From JAWVFM01 sp963771655 (GTDB lineage Bacteria > Actinomycetota > Thermoleophilia > Solirubrobacterales > 70-9), in assembly GCA_963771655.1 (NCBI GenBank), contig CAVYUG010000018.1, positions 1-64,000 of the forward strand: 64,000 nucleotides of DNA. The letters are read 5' to 3'. Below the pieces are notes generated by a model that saw only the letters and a list, made by a program, of their open reading frames with translations, was not told where the DNA came from and did no database searches. This document shows positions 1 to 8,286 of this stretch, one piece after another. How positions within the stretch are numbered: position 1 is the stretch's first letter; the number at the start of each line of letters is the position of its first letter. Both the position numbers and the translations under genes were made by a program.

Positions 1-23
1 CATCAGACGGCCCACCACCCGCG

Positions 24-50
24 ACGAGGCCCGCTCACCGCGGGCCTCGT
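24..50 (+). terminator. Perfect GC hairpin, probable terminator
   Basis: ACGAGGCCCGC (24-34) and GCGGGCCTCGT (40-50) form a perfect 11-bp stem with a 5-nt loop, followed by TCGTCTC. The shape matches the tRNA-type terminators seen later in the window, so it probably ends a gene left of the edge. Nothing else is recognisable between 1 and 242. Confidence 0.6.
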
Positions 51-242
51 TCGTCTCATCGTCGCCAACGATCCGGCAGTCGTCGGCCTTTCGCGGGGTG
101 TCCCGAGCTTCCCCGCCTAACTTCGACCCAGTCGGTCGGGTTTGGCGAGCCGCTGGCCGGCGGCGGCGGGGTCGCGCTGCAGGACTTCCTCTCGGGCGAA
201 TGACGCTGTGCAATGGATCGAACCCGCCGATAGGCTCGCCGC

Positions 243-779
243 GTGACGGCAGAGCAGACAGGGCCGCCCGAGGTCGAGATCGTCGAGGCGGGGGCGGAGC
301 GGCTCGACGACGTCGAGCCGCTCTGGCAAGCCATGCACGAGCACAACGCCGAAATCGCAGGCGAGGCCCGCGCCGTCGTCCCGTTCCGGGGCACCGACGA
401 CTCCTGGCAGCGCCGCCGGGGTGAGTTCGAGCGCTGGATGCACGCCGGTGACGCCTGGCTGCTGATCGCTGAGCGCGAGGGCTCGCCCGTCGGCTTTGCC
501 TTCTTCCGGATTTGCGAGGGCGACTGGAGCTTTGCGACCGGCGAGCGGATGGGCGAGCTCGAGGCGCTTTCGGTCGAGCGCGAGCTGCGCCGCTGGGGAA
601 TCGGCTCGCTGCTTATGGAGGAGGTCGAGCAGCGGCTTGCCGCCGCGGGCGTCGGCTTCATCGGACTGGCCGTCATCGCGGGCAACGAGGAAGCGCTGGG
701 CTTCTACAGGCGCTGGGGAATGGCTCCCTCGCACGTCCGCTGCCTCGGGCGGACGATCCCTGGCAGGGGTGGCCTCTAG
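243..779 (+). CDS. GNAT-family N-acetyltransferase
   Basis: The 178-residue protein has the normal length of a single GNAT domain, which transfers an acetyl group from acetyl-CoA to an amine; the substrate cannot be predicted. Motif A is visible as ELEALSVERELRRWGIGSLL, where the RRWGIG turn matches the R/Q-x-x-G-x-G/A pyrophosphate-binding loop. The C-terminal NEEALGFYRRWGM matches motif B, which contacts CoA. The GTG start at 243 has no Shine-Dalgarno but has TAGGCT at 231-236, a possible -10 box for a leaderless mRNA. The gene stands alone, followed by a long repeat-bearing gap. Confidence 0.88.
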   Translation: MTAEQTGPPEVEIVEAGAERLDDVEPLWQAMHEHNAEIAGEARAVVPFRGTDDSWQRRRGEFERWMHAGDAWLLIAEREGSPVGFAFFRICEGDWSFATGERMGELEALSVERELRRWGIGSLLMEEVEQRLAAAGVGFIGLAVIAGNEEALGFYRRWGMAPSHVRCLGRTIPGRGGL

Positions 780-831
780 CGGCATTGCCCACGGCGGGCA
801 CCTGAGCGGTAGCCGGGAGGCGAGCCCGGGA

Positions 832-1029
832 TCACCCCGGAATCGGATTGGAGCCCATGGAAGAGGTTCGGATCAGCCATGACGTGCCGCACTCCACGCA
901 TCCGATCCAAGTGCCGTAGCGGGTGTACTCGATGAGCCGAAGGCGCATCGAGTTAGCGTGATCGCAGACATCCGCCCCGGTTCGCGGCGGGTCTTCGCTG
1001 AGTTGCCACTTGCCCTTGAGCTCTGACAT
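832..1029 (-). CDS. Possible small Cys/His-containing protein
   Basis: An ATG at 1029 (weak GGAA upstream) opens a 65-codon frame. The peptide contains C-D-H and, about 25 residues on, C-V-E-C-G, which could be a small zinc-binding site. I recognise no family. The last dozen residues look unlike a protein end, and the frame continues open upstream, so this may be chance in GC-rich DNA. It lies in the 766-bp gap between the acetyltransferase and the flavoprotein gene, which otherwise contains only repeat copy A. Confidence 0.3.
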   Translation of the reverse strand: MSELKGKWQLSEDPPRTGADVCDHANSMRLRLIEYTRYGTWIGCVECGTSWLIRTSSMGSNPIPG

Positions 1030-1325
1030 CGCTGTTCCAAACGCCGGGGTGGACCGACCGATGTTTGCCGGCGGCTGCCCTAGAGCACGGAACCCCCGGA
1101 CAAGGGGCCGGTTAAGCCATCGCGGGCCTATCGTCAATGGGGTTTGGACGAAAGGCCAGTTCTCGGGCGGTGCACACATCCCTTTCTCTGGGGAGAGATT
1201 CCCGCCGTGCGTCAAAGCGCGGCCGGCCCCCTACGAAGCCGGCCTCGAACCGTTCCTGCTCGACTATCGCGCGTCTCACCGCGGGGGACGTAGCGGGCCC
1301 CCGATCTGAACCCGCGAGGCCTCGT

Positions 1326-1482
1326 GGTACCGCTTTAGTACCGACCGCTGCGTCCTATGCGTCCAGAATGTCCACGCGCGTGGACGATATGGACGCATAG
1401 GACGCTCCTGGACGCATCGACACCCTTTGCAGCTCGGCTGGGGGCCGAAAGGTCGCCGGTTCAAATCCGGCCGCCCCGACTA
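1326..1482 (+). repeat. Composite tRNA-Pro(GGG) 3'-half repeat, copy A
   Basis: Order: GGTACC boxes (1326-1342), a 56-nt imperfect palindrome (1350-1405; arms match at 25 of 28 positions), a linker, then the 3' half of a tRNA. The tRNA part has an anticodon stem-loop CTCGG-CTGGGGG-CCGAA (1433-1449; anticodon GGG, one mismatched pair), variable AGGTC, T arm GCCGG-TTCAAAT-CCGGC (1455-1471), acceptor strand CGCCCCG, discriminator A and CTA. There is no D arm or 5' acceptor strand. A damaged copy of the tRNA terminator follows (GCGAAAGCCCGC). A further block at 1268-1320 is shared with copy F. The antisense strand gives the spurious peptides AGFEPATF and NRRPFGPQ often seen in databases. Confidence 0.85.
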
Positions 1483-1545
1483 GCGAAAGCCCGCACGGAA
1501 ACCGCGAGTGGACGGGATGGGGGTCACTGAATAGAGTGCGCCACC

Positions 1546-2904
1546 ATGACGAACTTCTCGGAGCTCTCAATCCGCGGACGAGTCGCCACCTCCAGTGAGG
1601 CCGACTGGGACGAAGCGCGCCAAGCCTGGAACCTGGCGGCGGATCAGCAGCCACCGGCGGTCGCCTTCGTGGAAAGTGCGGACGACGCCGCCAAGGCGAT
1701 TAAGTTCGCCGCCGAGAACGATCTGAAGGTGGCGGGGCAGGGCACCGGCCACGGCGCGATGGCGATCGGCTCGCTCGAAGACACGATCCTGATCAAGACT
1801 GAGCGAATGCGGGGGATCGAGGTCGGCGACGAAACCGCGCGCATCGAGGCGGGCGTCTTGGCCGAGGAGATCGGCGGCGCTGCGCACGAGAAAGGGAAGT
1901 CCTTCCTGCCGGGGACGTCTCCGAACGTGGGTGTGACCGGCTACTCGCTCGGCGGCGGGCTGAGTTGGTTCGGTCGTAAGTACGGCTGGGCGTGCAATCA
2001 CGTGACCGCGATCGAGCTCGTGACAGCCGACGGCGAGCTGCGCACAGTGGATGCACATTCGGATCCGGATCTCTTCTGGGCGCTGCGCGGTGGCGGTGGT
2101 GGATACGCGATCGTCACGGCGCTGCACGTCGATCTCTTCCCGGTCATGGAGGCGTATGCCGGCGGGCTGCTCTTCCCGCCCGAGCTCACCGAGGACGGCT
2201 TGCGCCGCTACCGCGACTGGACGGCAGAGGCTCCCGAGGAGGTCGGAAGCATGGTCCGCATGCTCAACCTCCCGCCGATTCCGGATATCCCGGAGGAGAT
2301 CCGCGGGAAGAAGTGGCTCGCCATCACGGCCTGCTGCCTGGGGACCAGGGAGGAGGGCGAGAAGGTGATCGCCCCACTCCGGGAGATCGGCGAACCGGCG
2401 ATGGATTCTTTCGATCAGATCCCGGCCACGGGTCTTACCCGGATCGCGATGGATCCGGAGCCGCCCGTGCCCGGTCTCGGTCACCACGCGACGCTCAGCG
2501 AGCTGCCCGACGAAGCGATCGATGCCTTCGTCGCGGCCGCCGGCCCGGAGACGGACTCGCCGCTGCTGCTTGCGGAGCTGCGTCACCTCGGCGGTGCCCT
2601 TCGACGCCCTGCCGATACCGCCGGCGCGCTGGACAAGCTCGACGCCGAATTCGTGATGCTCGGGATCGGCATGTTGATGGATCCCGCGTTGCGCGACCCA
2701 ATCGAGGGCCAGCTGGACAAGCTCCACGACGCGATCAAGCCGTGGGCGGCGGCTGGTGGCTACTACAACTACGCAGAGCGTTCCTGCGACGTCGAGGCGA
2801 TCCTTCCCGAGGAGACATGCAAGCGGCTCTTAGGCGTGAAGCGGAGCTGGGATCCGGACAACCGGATCGTCGCCAATCATTCGGTGGCGATGGCGACCGC
2901 CTAG
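1546..2904 (+). CDS. FAD-dependent oxidoreductase, VAO/berberine-bridge type
   Basis: The 452-residue protein has the two-domain VAO/PCMH layout. An N-terminal FAD-binding half (about residues 35-205) carries GQGTGHGA, where His69 is the likely covalent attachment point of FAD. The C-terminus YYNYAERSCDVE...RLLGVKRSWDPDNRI is the berberine-bridge (BBE) signature. Where bicovalent BBE enzymes have Cys in G-x-C-x-x-V-G, this protein reads GTSPNVG, so only the histidyl bond is expected. Such enzymes oxidise alcohols, sugars or alkaloid-like substrates with O2; the substrate here is unknown. There is no signal peptide. TAGAGT at 1532-1537 sits 8 nt before the ATG and suggests a leaderless mRNA. 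The gene lies alone between repeat copies A and B. Confidence 0.9.
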   Translation: MTNFSELSIRGRVATSSEADWDEARQAWNLAADQQPPAVAFVESADDAAKAIKFAAENDLKVAGQGTGHGAMAIGSLEDTILIKTERMRGIEVGDETARIEAGVLAEEIGGAAHEKGKSFLPGTSPNVGVTGYSLGGGLSWFGRKYGWACNHVTAIELVTADGELRTVDAHSDPDLFWALRGGGGGYAIVTALHVDLFPVMEAYAGGLLFPPELTEDGLRRYRDWTAEAPEEVGSMVRMLNLPPIPDIPEEIRGKKWLAITACCLGTREEGEKVIAPLREIGEPAMDSFDQIPATGLTRIAMDPEPPVPGLGHHATLSELPDEAIDAFVAAAGPETDSPLLLAELRHLGGALRRPADTAGALDKLDAEFVMLGIGMLMDPALRDPIEGQLDKLHDAIKPWAAAGGYYNYAERSCDVEAILPEETCKRLLGVKRSWDPDNRIVANHSVAMATA

Positions 2905-2973
2905 CGCGGTTCCGGAGGGTCTGAGTTACGGGGCGGCTGCGTCCGCCTTCACTGATCGACCGCAAAGCCGGCT

Positions 2974-3130
2974 GGTACCGCTTTGGTACCGACCGCTACC
3001 TCTCATGAGTCCAGATCGTTCACGCCCGTGGCGCATGGGACGCCGGGGACGCTCATGGACGTATCGACACCGTTTGCAGCTCGGCTGGGGGGCCGAAAGG
3101 TCGCTGGTTCAAATCCAGTCGCCCCGACTC
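2974..3130 (+). repeat. Composite tRNA-Pro 3'-half repeat, copy B
   Basis: GGTACC boxes at 2974-2979 and 2985-2990, a degraded palindrome (3000-3055), then tRNA anticodon arm CTCGG-loop-CCGAA (3080-3097) with one extra G in the loop (8 nt), T arm GCTGG-TTCAAAT-CCAGT (compensated stem) and CGCCCCGA (3120-3127). The tRNA-type terminator of copies C and D is absent. It separates the flavoprotein gene from the convergent secreted-protein gene. Confidence 0.8.
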
Positions 3131-3145
3131 TCGGGAGGTGTGGGC

Positions 3146-4620
3146 TCAGCGGTCGGTCCGAAGCGCGAAGTTCCGCGTGCCCCAGCTGGCCCCGAACCGG
3201 TCCACGTGCTTGTGGGAGAGGAGCACCTGGTTCGAGCCCCAGACGACGTCGGGCTGCAGCGGATCGGGTGTGGCGGCGGCGTAGTCGCCCCACGGACAGG
3301 TGTGCTTCTCGCCGACGCACACCTTGCGCAGGGGTGGGGCGGCGCTTCGTCCGAGCACGATCGCGTTGCGCAGACGGCCGCTCGGCGTATGGGGGCCGCG
3401 CGATCGCGCGCGGATCTGGGGCAGGAGGTGAGGGCCAGCCAGGTTGAAGTCGATGACCGCCCCGTCGCCCTTCGAGTTCGGTGAGATCGCTCCGTTGAAC
3501 ACCGAGTTGTGCCGGTTCGCGACGGTCCCGCGGCGGATCAGCGTGAGGCGCTTCGGGTCGAGCTCGTACCAGCGGATCACCGAGCGCCCACCTCGGCCGG
3601 CCACGGTGTGCTGGGTCCAGATCGCAAGTCGCCCGCCGCGGGTGGGGTCCGGCGCCGAGACGGCCTGGACGAGCCGCGTGTCGCTGGCGTCCAGCTTCTT
3701 TCCGCCTGGAATCCGCACCGGTTTCGGCTCGGCGTAGCGGCGAACCCGGACCGCGCCGTCGCGAGTGAGTCGGGGTGAATCCGGCGCACCGTGGACGTGC
3801 CACACCGTGATCTGGTTGCTGTTCGGATCGACGCTCGTGCACGACGGCTCGTGCGGCTTGACCGGTGGCGGCCCCGGGCAATCCGCGGCGATCACATAGG
3901 TGGCGTCCGACGGGGTAGTCGGAGTGACCGGTATCGGGGTGATTGCGATGTGCCCATCGACCCCGCGAAGCGGTGCCTTCTTCGTGCCGAACGATCGGAA
4001 GGGGAGCCTCGCGCAAGTGGTGTCGCCCGCGGCTGGCTTGGCGATCGACCAGATGCGCGAGAACTGTAGTTCGCGCGTGCTCGTATCGGAAGCGTTGGTC
4101 CCAATCACGACGTTGCCGCGGTCGAACCCGAGCTTCTCGAAGTCGTCGAAGAACTTCCCGGTCGGTATCGACATCGAGCACCACCCGGTGTCGAGGTTCG
4201 AATCGGCGGTTTTCGACCACGCGAAGAGGAGCTTGTCTCCGTTCTTTGGGCCGCTGAGGTCCTCCGAGGCGTACCAGCGCCGGGTGTCGTCGTCCCACGC
4301 GATCTGCGGATCCACGACCTCCACCTTGTCCGGGTTGCTATTCCAGAAGGCATAGGCGCCGCGCGCTTGCACTCGACTGAGATCGGCGCGGTCGAAGAGC
4401 CCGAGGTGGACGTTGACCGACTCCAGGTAGCCCGTGCGTCCAATCGCGCCGGTTGTGTCCGGCGGTAGGCCGACCGCCTGGTTCTCCTCGGCGGCGACAC
4501 CGGGGGCATTGAGGTGTGAAGTAGGTGGGTGTGAGATCCCGCCGCACCGGCCGCGATCGCGACCCAGCCAAGGGCCGAGACGGTGAGCCCCCCAGCGAGT
4601 GCCATTCGTGTCTTCGCCAT
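3146..4620 (-). pseudogene. Secreted protein of unknown function, frameshifted
   Basis: An ATG at 4620 with GGAG 8 nt upstream opens a signal peptide (MAKTRMALAGG...AIAAGAAG). The mature protein continues in another frame, from about 4535 down to the stop at 3146. Read across the shift it gives about 490 residues with plausible composition (TSHLNAPGVAAEENQ, then DTTGAIGRTGYLESV). Short WDDDTRRWYASED-like elements suggest a beta-propeller or sialidase-like surface protein, but I recognise no family. The long downstream frame has no convincing start of its own (only GTG at 4372), so a single indel near 4525-4545 is the simplest explanation: either a recent pseudogene or an assembly error. It lies between repeat copies B and C. 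Confidence 0.7.
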
Positions 4621-4782
4621 CCTTGGTCTCCGAGTTGAGACCCTATGCCAGATCATCCTGGCGCCGGAGATTTCGGGAAGCGGGCGCGCGGCGGAATCGG
4701 TCCTTCGTGAAGTACTTACCCGACGGAGGCAGAGGTCTCGGCTTCAACGACGCCTGCCCGCCCGTGTCCCGGACCCCAGCCT

Positions 4783-4967
4783 GGTACCGCTTTGGTACCA
4801 CCGCTACGTCCTATGCGTCCAGGATGCCCGCGCGTGTGGACGATTTTGACGCATTGGACGCTCCTGGACGTATCGACACAAGTTGCTGTCCGGCTGGGGC
4901 CGAAAGGTCGCCGGTTCAAATCCAGCCGCCCCGATGCGCGAAAGCCCGCTCGGGAAGCGGGCTTTCG
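4783..4967 (+). repeat. Composite tRNA-Pro 3'-half repeat with terminator, copy C
   Basis: GGTACC at 4783-4788 and 4794-4799, a palindrome at about 4806-4860, and a decayed tRNA 3' half: the anticodon loop has lost one G (6 nt), the T stem has a mismatch, and the acceptor CGCCCCGA (4927-4934) is intact. The best terminator of the family follows: CGAAAGCCCGCT (4939-4950) pairs perfectly with AGCGGGCTTTCG (4956-4967). Downstream similarity to copies D and F continues to GGTACCGAAT at 5020-5029. The rest of 4621-5149 shows no gene. Confidence 0.82.
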
Positions 4968-5149
4968 GCTGTCTGGAGCGACTCTCTACGTCCGATGGAA
5001 CGGTCGTGGCACCGCTCGTGGTACCGAATCGGGGCGATCCCAGTTCTAGAGACCGAGGACGTCAACGGTGGGCGATCATCAGCTGTGGACCCTGGCTGGG
5101 TGGCCCGTGGCTTCTGGTCGGAGCAGACGCCGGCGGTTCGGACGATCGG

Positions 5150-6118
5150 TCACCCGCTGAGGGCGGCGCGCGTTGCGGCGGCGAGGGCGTCGGCTGCCGG
5201 TCGGGAGCGGTGCCCGAGCTCGCGTCGCGCCTTCGCGTCGTCAAAGGTCATAGGAAGCCGGGCAACGCGAACCTCGTCGAGGACCAGCAGCGAGGGAGCG
5301 CGCCCGACGGCCGCCAGGGCGGCGTGGGCCGTCCAGGCGGCTCCCAAGGCGACCCGCCAAGGGACCGGGATCCGCGGCGGTCGACGGCCGGCGGCGGCGG
5401 CGACGGTCGCGAACACGTCCCGCAGGAGCAGGTTCTCGCCGCCCAGCAGGTATCGCTGACCGCGCCGGCCCCGCTCGAACGCTCGCCGGTGACTCGCCGC
5501 GACGTCCTCGACCGCGACGATGTTGAGCGCTGCCCGCGCCAGGTAGGCGCGGGCGGTGCCGCCGGCGACGTCGGCAATCATCTTCCCGGTCGGAGTCGGG
5601 CGCAGGTCACCGGCGCCGACCGGGGTCGTCGGGTTGACGACAACGACGTCAAGGCCGTCCTGTGCGGCCTTCAGCGCAAGGCGCTCGGCCTCCAGCTTCG
5701 TCCGCTTGTAGGAAACCGAAAGCTCCCAGGGTGGCGGCTCATCCTCCTCGGTTGCGGGACGCCCTGCGACAGGCCCGCACGTCGCACACGAGCTCGTGTG
5801 AACGATCCGCCGCCTTCGCCCGCGGCCCGCGACGTCGAGGACGAGACGGGTGCCGGCGACGTTGATCCGCTCCATCTCGGCACGGTCGCGCCGGTCGTAG
5901 CTGTAGAGGGCGGCGAGGTGAAAGACCGCGTCGCAGCCGTCGATCGCCCGCTCCAGCGACCGTCGGTCGCAAACGTCCCCGATCACCGGCTCGACCCCCG
6001 GCGGCGGGTCGGCCGCGGCCCGACGGTCCAGGGCGCGGACCTCGGCGCCGGCGGTGGCCAGCGCGGCGGCCACATGGCCGCCGATGAAGCCGGCGGCGCC
6101 AGTGACCAGGGCCCTCAT
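5150..6118 (-). CDS. hpnA: HpnA-like NAD-dependent sugar epimerase
   Basis: This 322-residue extended SDR starts with GAAGFIGGH (NAD-binding Rossmann loop) and has an active-site SYKRTK (YxxxK) after TSS. The phrases AALYSYDRRD, VNPTTPVGAGDLRPTPTGKMI and GQRYLLGGENLLLRDVF are characteristic of the hopanoid-associated epimerase HpnA. That enzyme is thought to act on a sugar-like group used in hopanoid side-chain decoration. The ATG at 6118 overlaps the TGA of the upstream aminotransferase gene (ATGA), so the two are translationally coupled. No squalene-hopene cyclase or other hpn gene lies in the window, so the pathway role is inferred from homology alone. Confidence 0.85.
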   Translation of the reverse strand: MRALVTGAAGFIGGHVAAALATAGAEVRALDRRAAADPPPGVEPVIGDVCDRRSLERAIDGCDAVFHLAALYSYDRRDRAEMERINVAGTRLVLDVAGRGRRRRIVHTSSCATCGPVAGRPATEEDEPPPWELSVSYKRTKLEAERLALKAAQDGLDVVVVNPTTPVGAGDLRPTPTGKMIADVAGGTARAYLARAALNIVAVEDVAASHRRAFERGRRGQRYLLGGENLLLRDVFATVAAAAGRRPPRIPVPWRVALGAAWTAHAALAAVGRAPSLLVLDEVRVARLPMTFDDAKARRELGHRSRPAADALAAATRAALSG

Positions 6119-7527
6119 GCAGGGGTGCGGCGGCGTCGGCGTCCGACTTGGCGGGCCATTCGCCAGCCGAACTGCGCCATCGCCGAGGGAACGTGAGAGG
6201 CGGCGGCGACGACCTCCTCCAGCGCAGCGGCGAAGCTTCGGACGTCGTCCTCTGAGACGACCAGCGGCGGCAGGGCCTTGACGACGTTCATCCGATGGCC
6301 TGCGACCTGACAGAGGATCCGGTGGTCGGCGAACAGAGGCACCGTGACGAGTTGGGAGAAGAGGCCTGGCTGCGCCCGCTCGACGGCGCCCCAGACCGAA
6401 CGGTTCGCGACCCCCTCGGGCGGACCGAACTCGATGGCCCACATGAGCCCGATGCCCCGCACGTCGCGAACGATCTCGTAGCGCTCCGCGAGCGGCTCGG
6501 TCAGCTCGAGCAGCAGGGCCCCTAGTTGCTCCGCCTTGCTCACCAAGCCCTCGCGCTCGACAACCCGCAGCGCCGCCAGCCCTGCTGCCGCCGCGAGGTC
6601 GTTGCCGCCGAAAGTCGAGCCGTGTCGGACCCCGCGCTCCATGCTGTCGAAGACGCTCTCGACGACGGCGCGGGACACGAGGGTCGCACCGATCGGCACC
6701 ATCCCTCCCGACAGCGCCTTCGCGACGCAGACGATGTCCGGTTCGAGCCCCGAGTGCTCGAGCGCGAGGAATCTCCCGGTTCGCCCGAGTCCCGTCTGGA
6801 CCTCGTCGCAGACCAACAGCGCTCCGGCGTCGCGGCAGCGCGCCTGTGCGCCAAGCAGGTAGCCCTCCGGAGGCAAGACGACGCCCTTTCCCTGCACCGG
6901 CTCGACGATCAGCGCGGCCACGTCGCCGGCGGCGAGCTCGTGCTCAATCGCCTCGAGGTCGCCGAAGGCGACCCGATCGCAGCCCGGCAGGAGCGGGCCG
7001 AAGCCCGCGCGGAACTCCTCGTTTCCGTTGATGGACAGCGCGCCGAGGGTGAGACCGTGGAAAGCGTGGTCGGCGTACAGGATTCGCGGTCGGCCGGTGG
7101 TGGCGCGCGCGAGCTTGATCGCCGCCTCGACCGCCTCGGTCCCGCTGCTCGCGGGGACCATGGCGTCGACGCTGTCCGGCGCCAGCGCAAGTAGCTCCTC
7201 GGCGAGGACTCCGCTCAGAAGGGTGACGCCGAGCTGGGGAAGGCTCGCCGTTCGAGCCTCCAGGACAGCTTCGATCGCGGCGGCAACCTCCGGGTGATTG
7301 CGGCCGATTGCGAAGACGCCATAGCCGGAAATCAGATCGAGATAGCGCTCGCCGCCCTCGTCGACGAGATAGGCGCCGTCGCCGTGCACCCACCGCCGGT
7401 CGTAGCCGAGCGTCCGCACGATCCGCCCCAGCTGCGGGTTGAGATGGCGATCGTTGAGCGCCATCTCCTCTCCGGCTCGCTGGGCCAGGATGTCGCGGAC
7501 GGACGGGGGAACGCGGCCCACCGCCAT
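6115..7527 (-). CDS. Class III PLP-dependent aminotransferase
   Basis: The 470-residue protein has the class III fold of ornithine/acetylornithine aminotransferases: SSGTEAVEAAIKLAR (phosphate and substrate loop), FHGLTLGALS, CDEVQTGLGRTG (Asp that holds the pyridine nitrogen) and VAKALSGG with the PLP-binding lysine. The substrate is not readable. Coupling to an HpnA-like epimerase suggests a role like HpnO, the aminotransferase that makes aminobacteriohopanetriol; this is inference. GGTGA lies about 10 nt upstream of the ATG at 7527. The promoter region is shared with the divergent exported-protein gene at 7646. The C-terminus is a short Arg-rich tail. Confidence 0.88.
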   Translation of the reverse strand: MAVGRVPPSVRDILAQRAGEEMALNDRHLNPQLGRIVRTLGYDRRWVHGDGAYLVDEGGERYLDLISGYGVFAIGRNHPEVAAAIEAVLEARTASLPQLGVTLLSGVLAEELLALAPDSVDAMVPASSGTEAVEAAIKLARATTGRPRILYADHAFHGLTLGALSINGNEEFRAGFGPLLPGCDRVAFGDLEAIEHELAAGDVAALIVEPVQGKGVVLPPEGYLLGAQARCRDAGALLVCDEVQTGLGRTGRFLALEHSGLEPDIVCVAKALSGGMVPIGATLVSRAVVESVFDSMERGVRHGSTFGGNDLAAAAGLAALRVVEREGLVSKAEQLGALLLELTEPLAERYEIVRDVRGIGLMWAIEFGPPEGVANRSVWGAVERAQPGLFSQLVTVPLFADHRILCQVAGHRMNVVKALPPLVVSEDDVRSFAAALEEVVAAASHVPSAMAQFGWRMARQVGRRRRRTPA

Positions 7528-7645
7528 ATGTTGTCACCGGCGCTACCGGGCAGAGGAACGGTCTCGCCCGCGGACGGCGTGAGAAGATGAGCGCACTCGG
7601 TCCGTCCCACGTGACCGATCGGACATCCAACGGCAGGAGTGCCCA

Positions 7646-8050
7646 GTGCGTCGACGTCTCGTCATCATCACCGTTCTCGCCGCCGGGATGCTGATCCCGG
7701 CCTCGGCTCAGGCGTTCGTGGCGAAGCTAAAGGCCCCCGGCCATCATCCGAGGGCCGGCCAGCCGTGGGTCATCCACGTTTACGCGCGGCGGGACAACGG
7801 CAGGCCCCTGCATGCGAGCGCGTACTACCAGTTCCTGTTCAACGGCCAGGTCGTCGCCACCCGTTATCCGACGCCGAATAACCCCCATCGCGGACATCGC
7901 CAGAAGCCATGGAAGTTCCGCGGGAGCTACCGGGATCTGATCTTCTGGCCGAAGGCCGCAGTTGGCAACCCGCTCGTCTTCCGCGTCGTCGTCCATGCGC
8001 GCCACGCTGGGACGAAACACGTCGACTACAAAGTCACCGTTCGCGCGTAG
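7646..8050 (+). CDS. Small exported protein, paralogue of 10077-10493
   Basis: GTG start at 7646 with AGGAG 8 nt upstream. A signal peptide (RRRLVIITVLAAGMLIPASAQA) is followed by about 110 residues rich in aromatic and beta-type segments (HVYARRDN, YYQFLFNGQVV, KFRGSYRDLIFWP, VFRVVVHARHAGTKHVDYKVTV), probably an Ig-like beta-sandwich. The protein at 10077-10493 aligns along its whole length, including the signal peptide and the final HxxTKHVDYxV motif. No known family is recognised. Together the two paralogues bracket an ABC transporter, so an envelope role linked to that transporter is possible. Confidence 0.8.
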   Translation: MRRRLVIITVLAAGMLIPASAQAFVAKLKAPGHHPRAGQPWVIHVYARRDNGRPLHASAYYQFLFNGQVVATRYPTPNNPHRGHRQKPWKFRGSYRDLIFWPKAAVGNPLVFRVVVHARHAGTKHVDYKVTVRA

Positions 8051-8247
8051 CTAGGAGCCCGAGCTTTCGAGGTCGGCCCTCCGCGGACCCGGATCCTCCC
8101 CCCGTACATCGGCAGCTCGATGTTCGGCCCTGCCGATCGGGCTGCTCCCAGACGCGTGAGACACCGGCGGTCCCGAAGCGGCGGACGCGTGTTATCGGCG
8201 CCCTTGGCGAATGTCGTGCGGCTACCCGACCATAGGACCCCCTTGGG

Positions 8248-8270
8248 CGCCGCCGGACCAACCGGCGGCG
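8248..8270 (+). other. GC-rich hairpin before the ABC permease gene
   Basis: CGCCGCCGG (8248-8256) and CCGGCGGCG (8262-8270) form a 9-bp stem with loop ACCAA, followed at once by TAGGTTTT. It ends 16 nt before the permease ATG. It could terminate transcription from the upstream secreted-protein gene. TAGGTT (8271-8276) could equally be the -10 box of the permease gene. Confidence 0.45.
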
Positions 8271-8286
8271 TAGGTTTTCCGGCTGA

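Noticed and set aside
832..1215. A 127-residue protein on the minus strand
   Set aside because: Only the last 65 codons look possible; the upstream part has no protein-like pattern and lacks a ribosome site.
1326..1482. A split tRNA or intron-containing tRNA-Pro
   Set aside because: Known split tRNAs break at the intron position near 37/38 and known introns sit in the anticodon loop. Here the break is before the anticodon stem and no matching 5' half is seen in the window.
3003..4298. Long open frame on the minus strand overlapping the secreted-protein gene
   Set aside because: It is a shadow frame: Arg/Pro/His-rich with no domain signal, while the other frame carries a clear protein.
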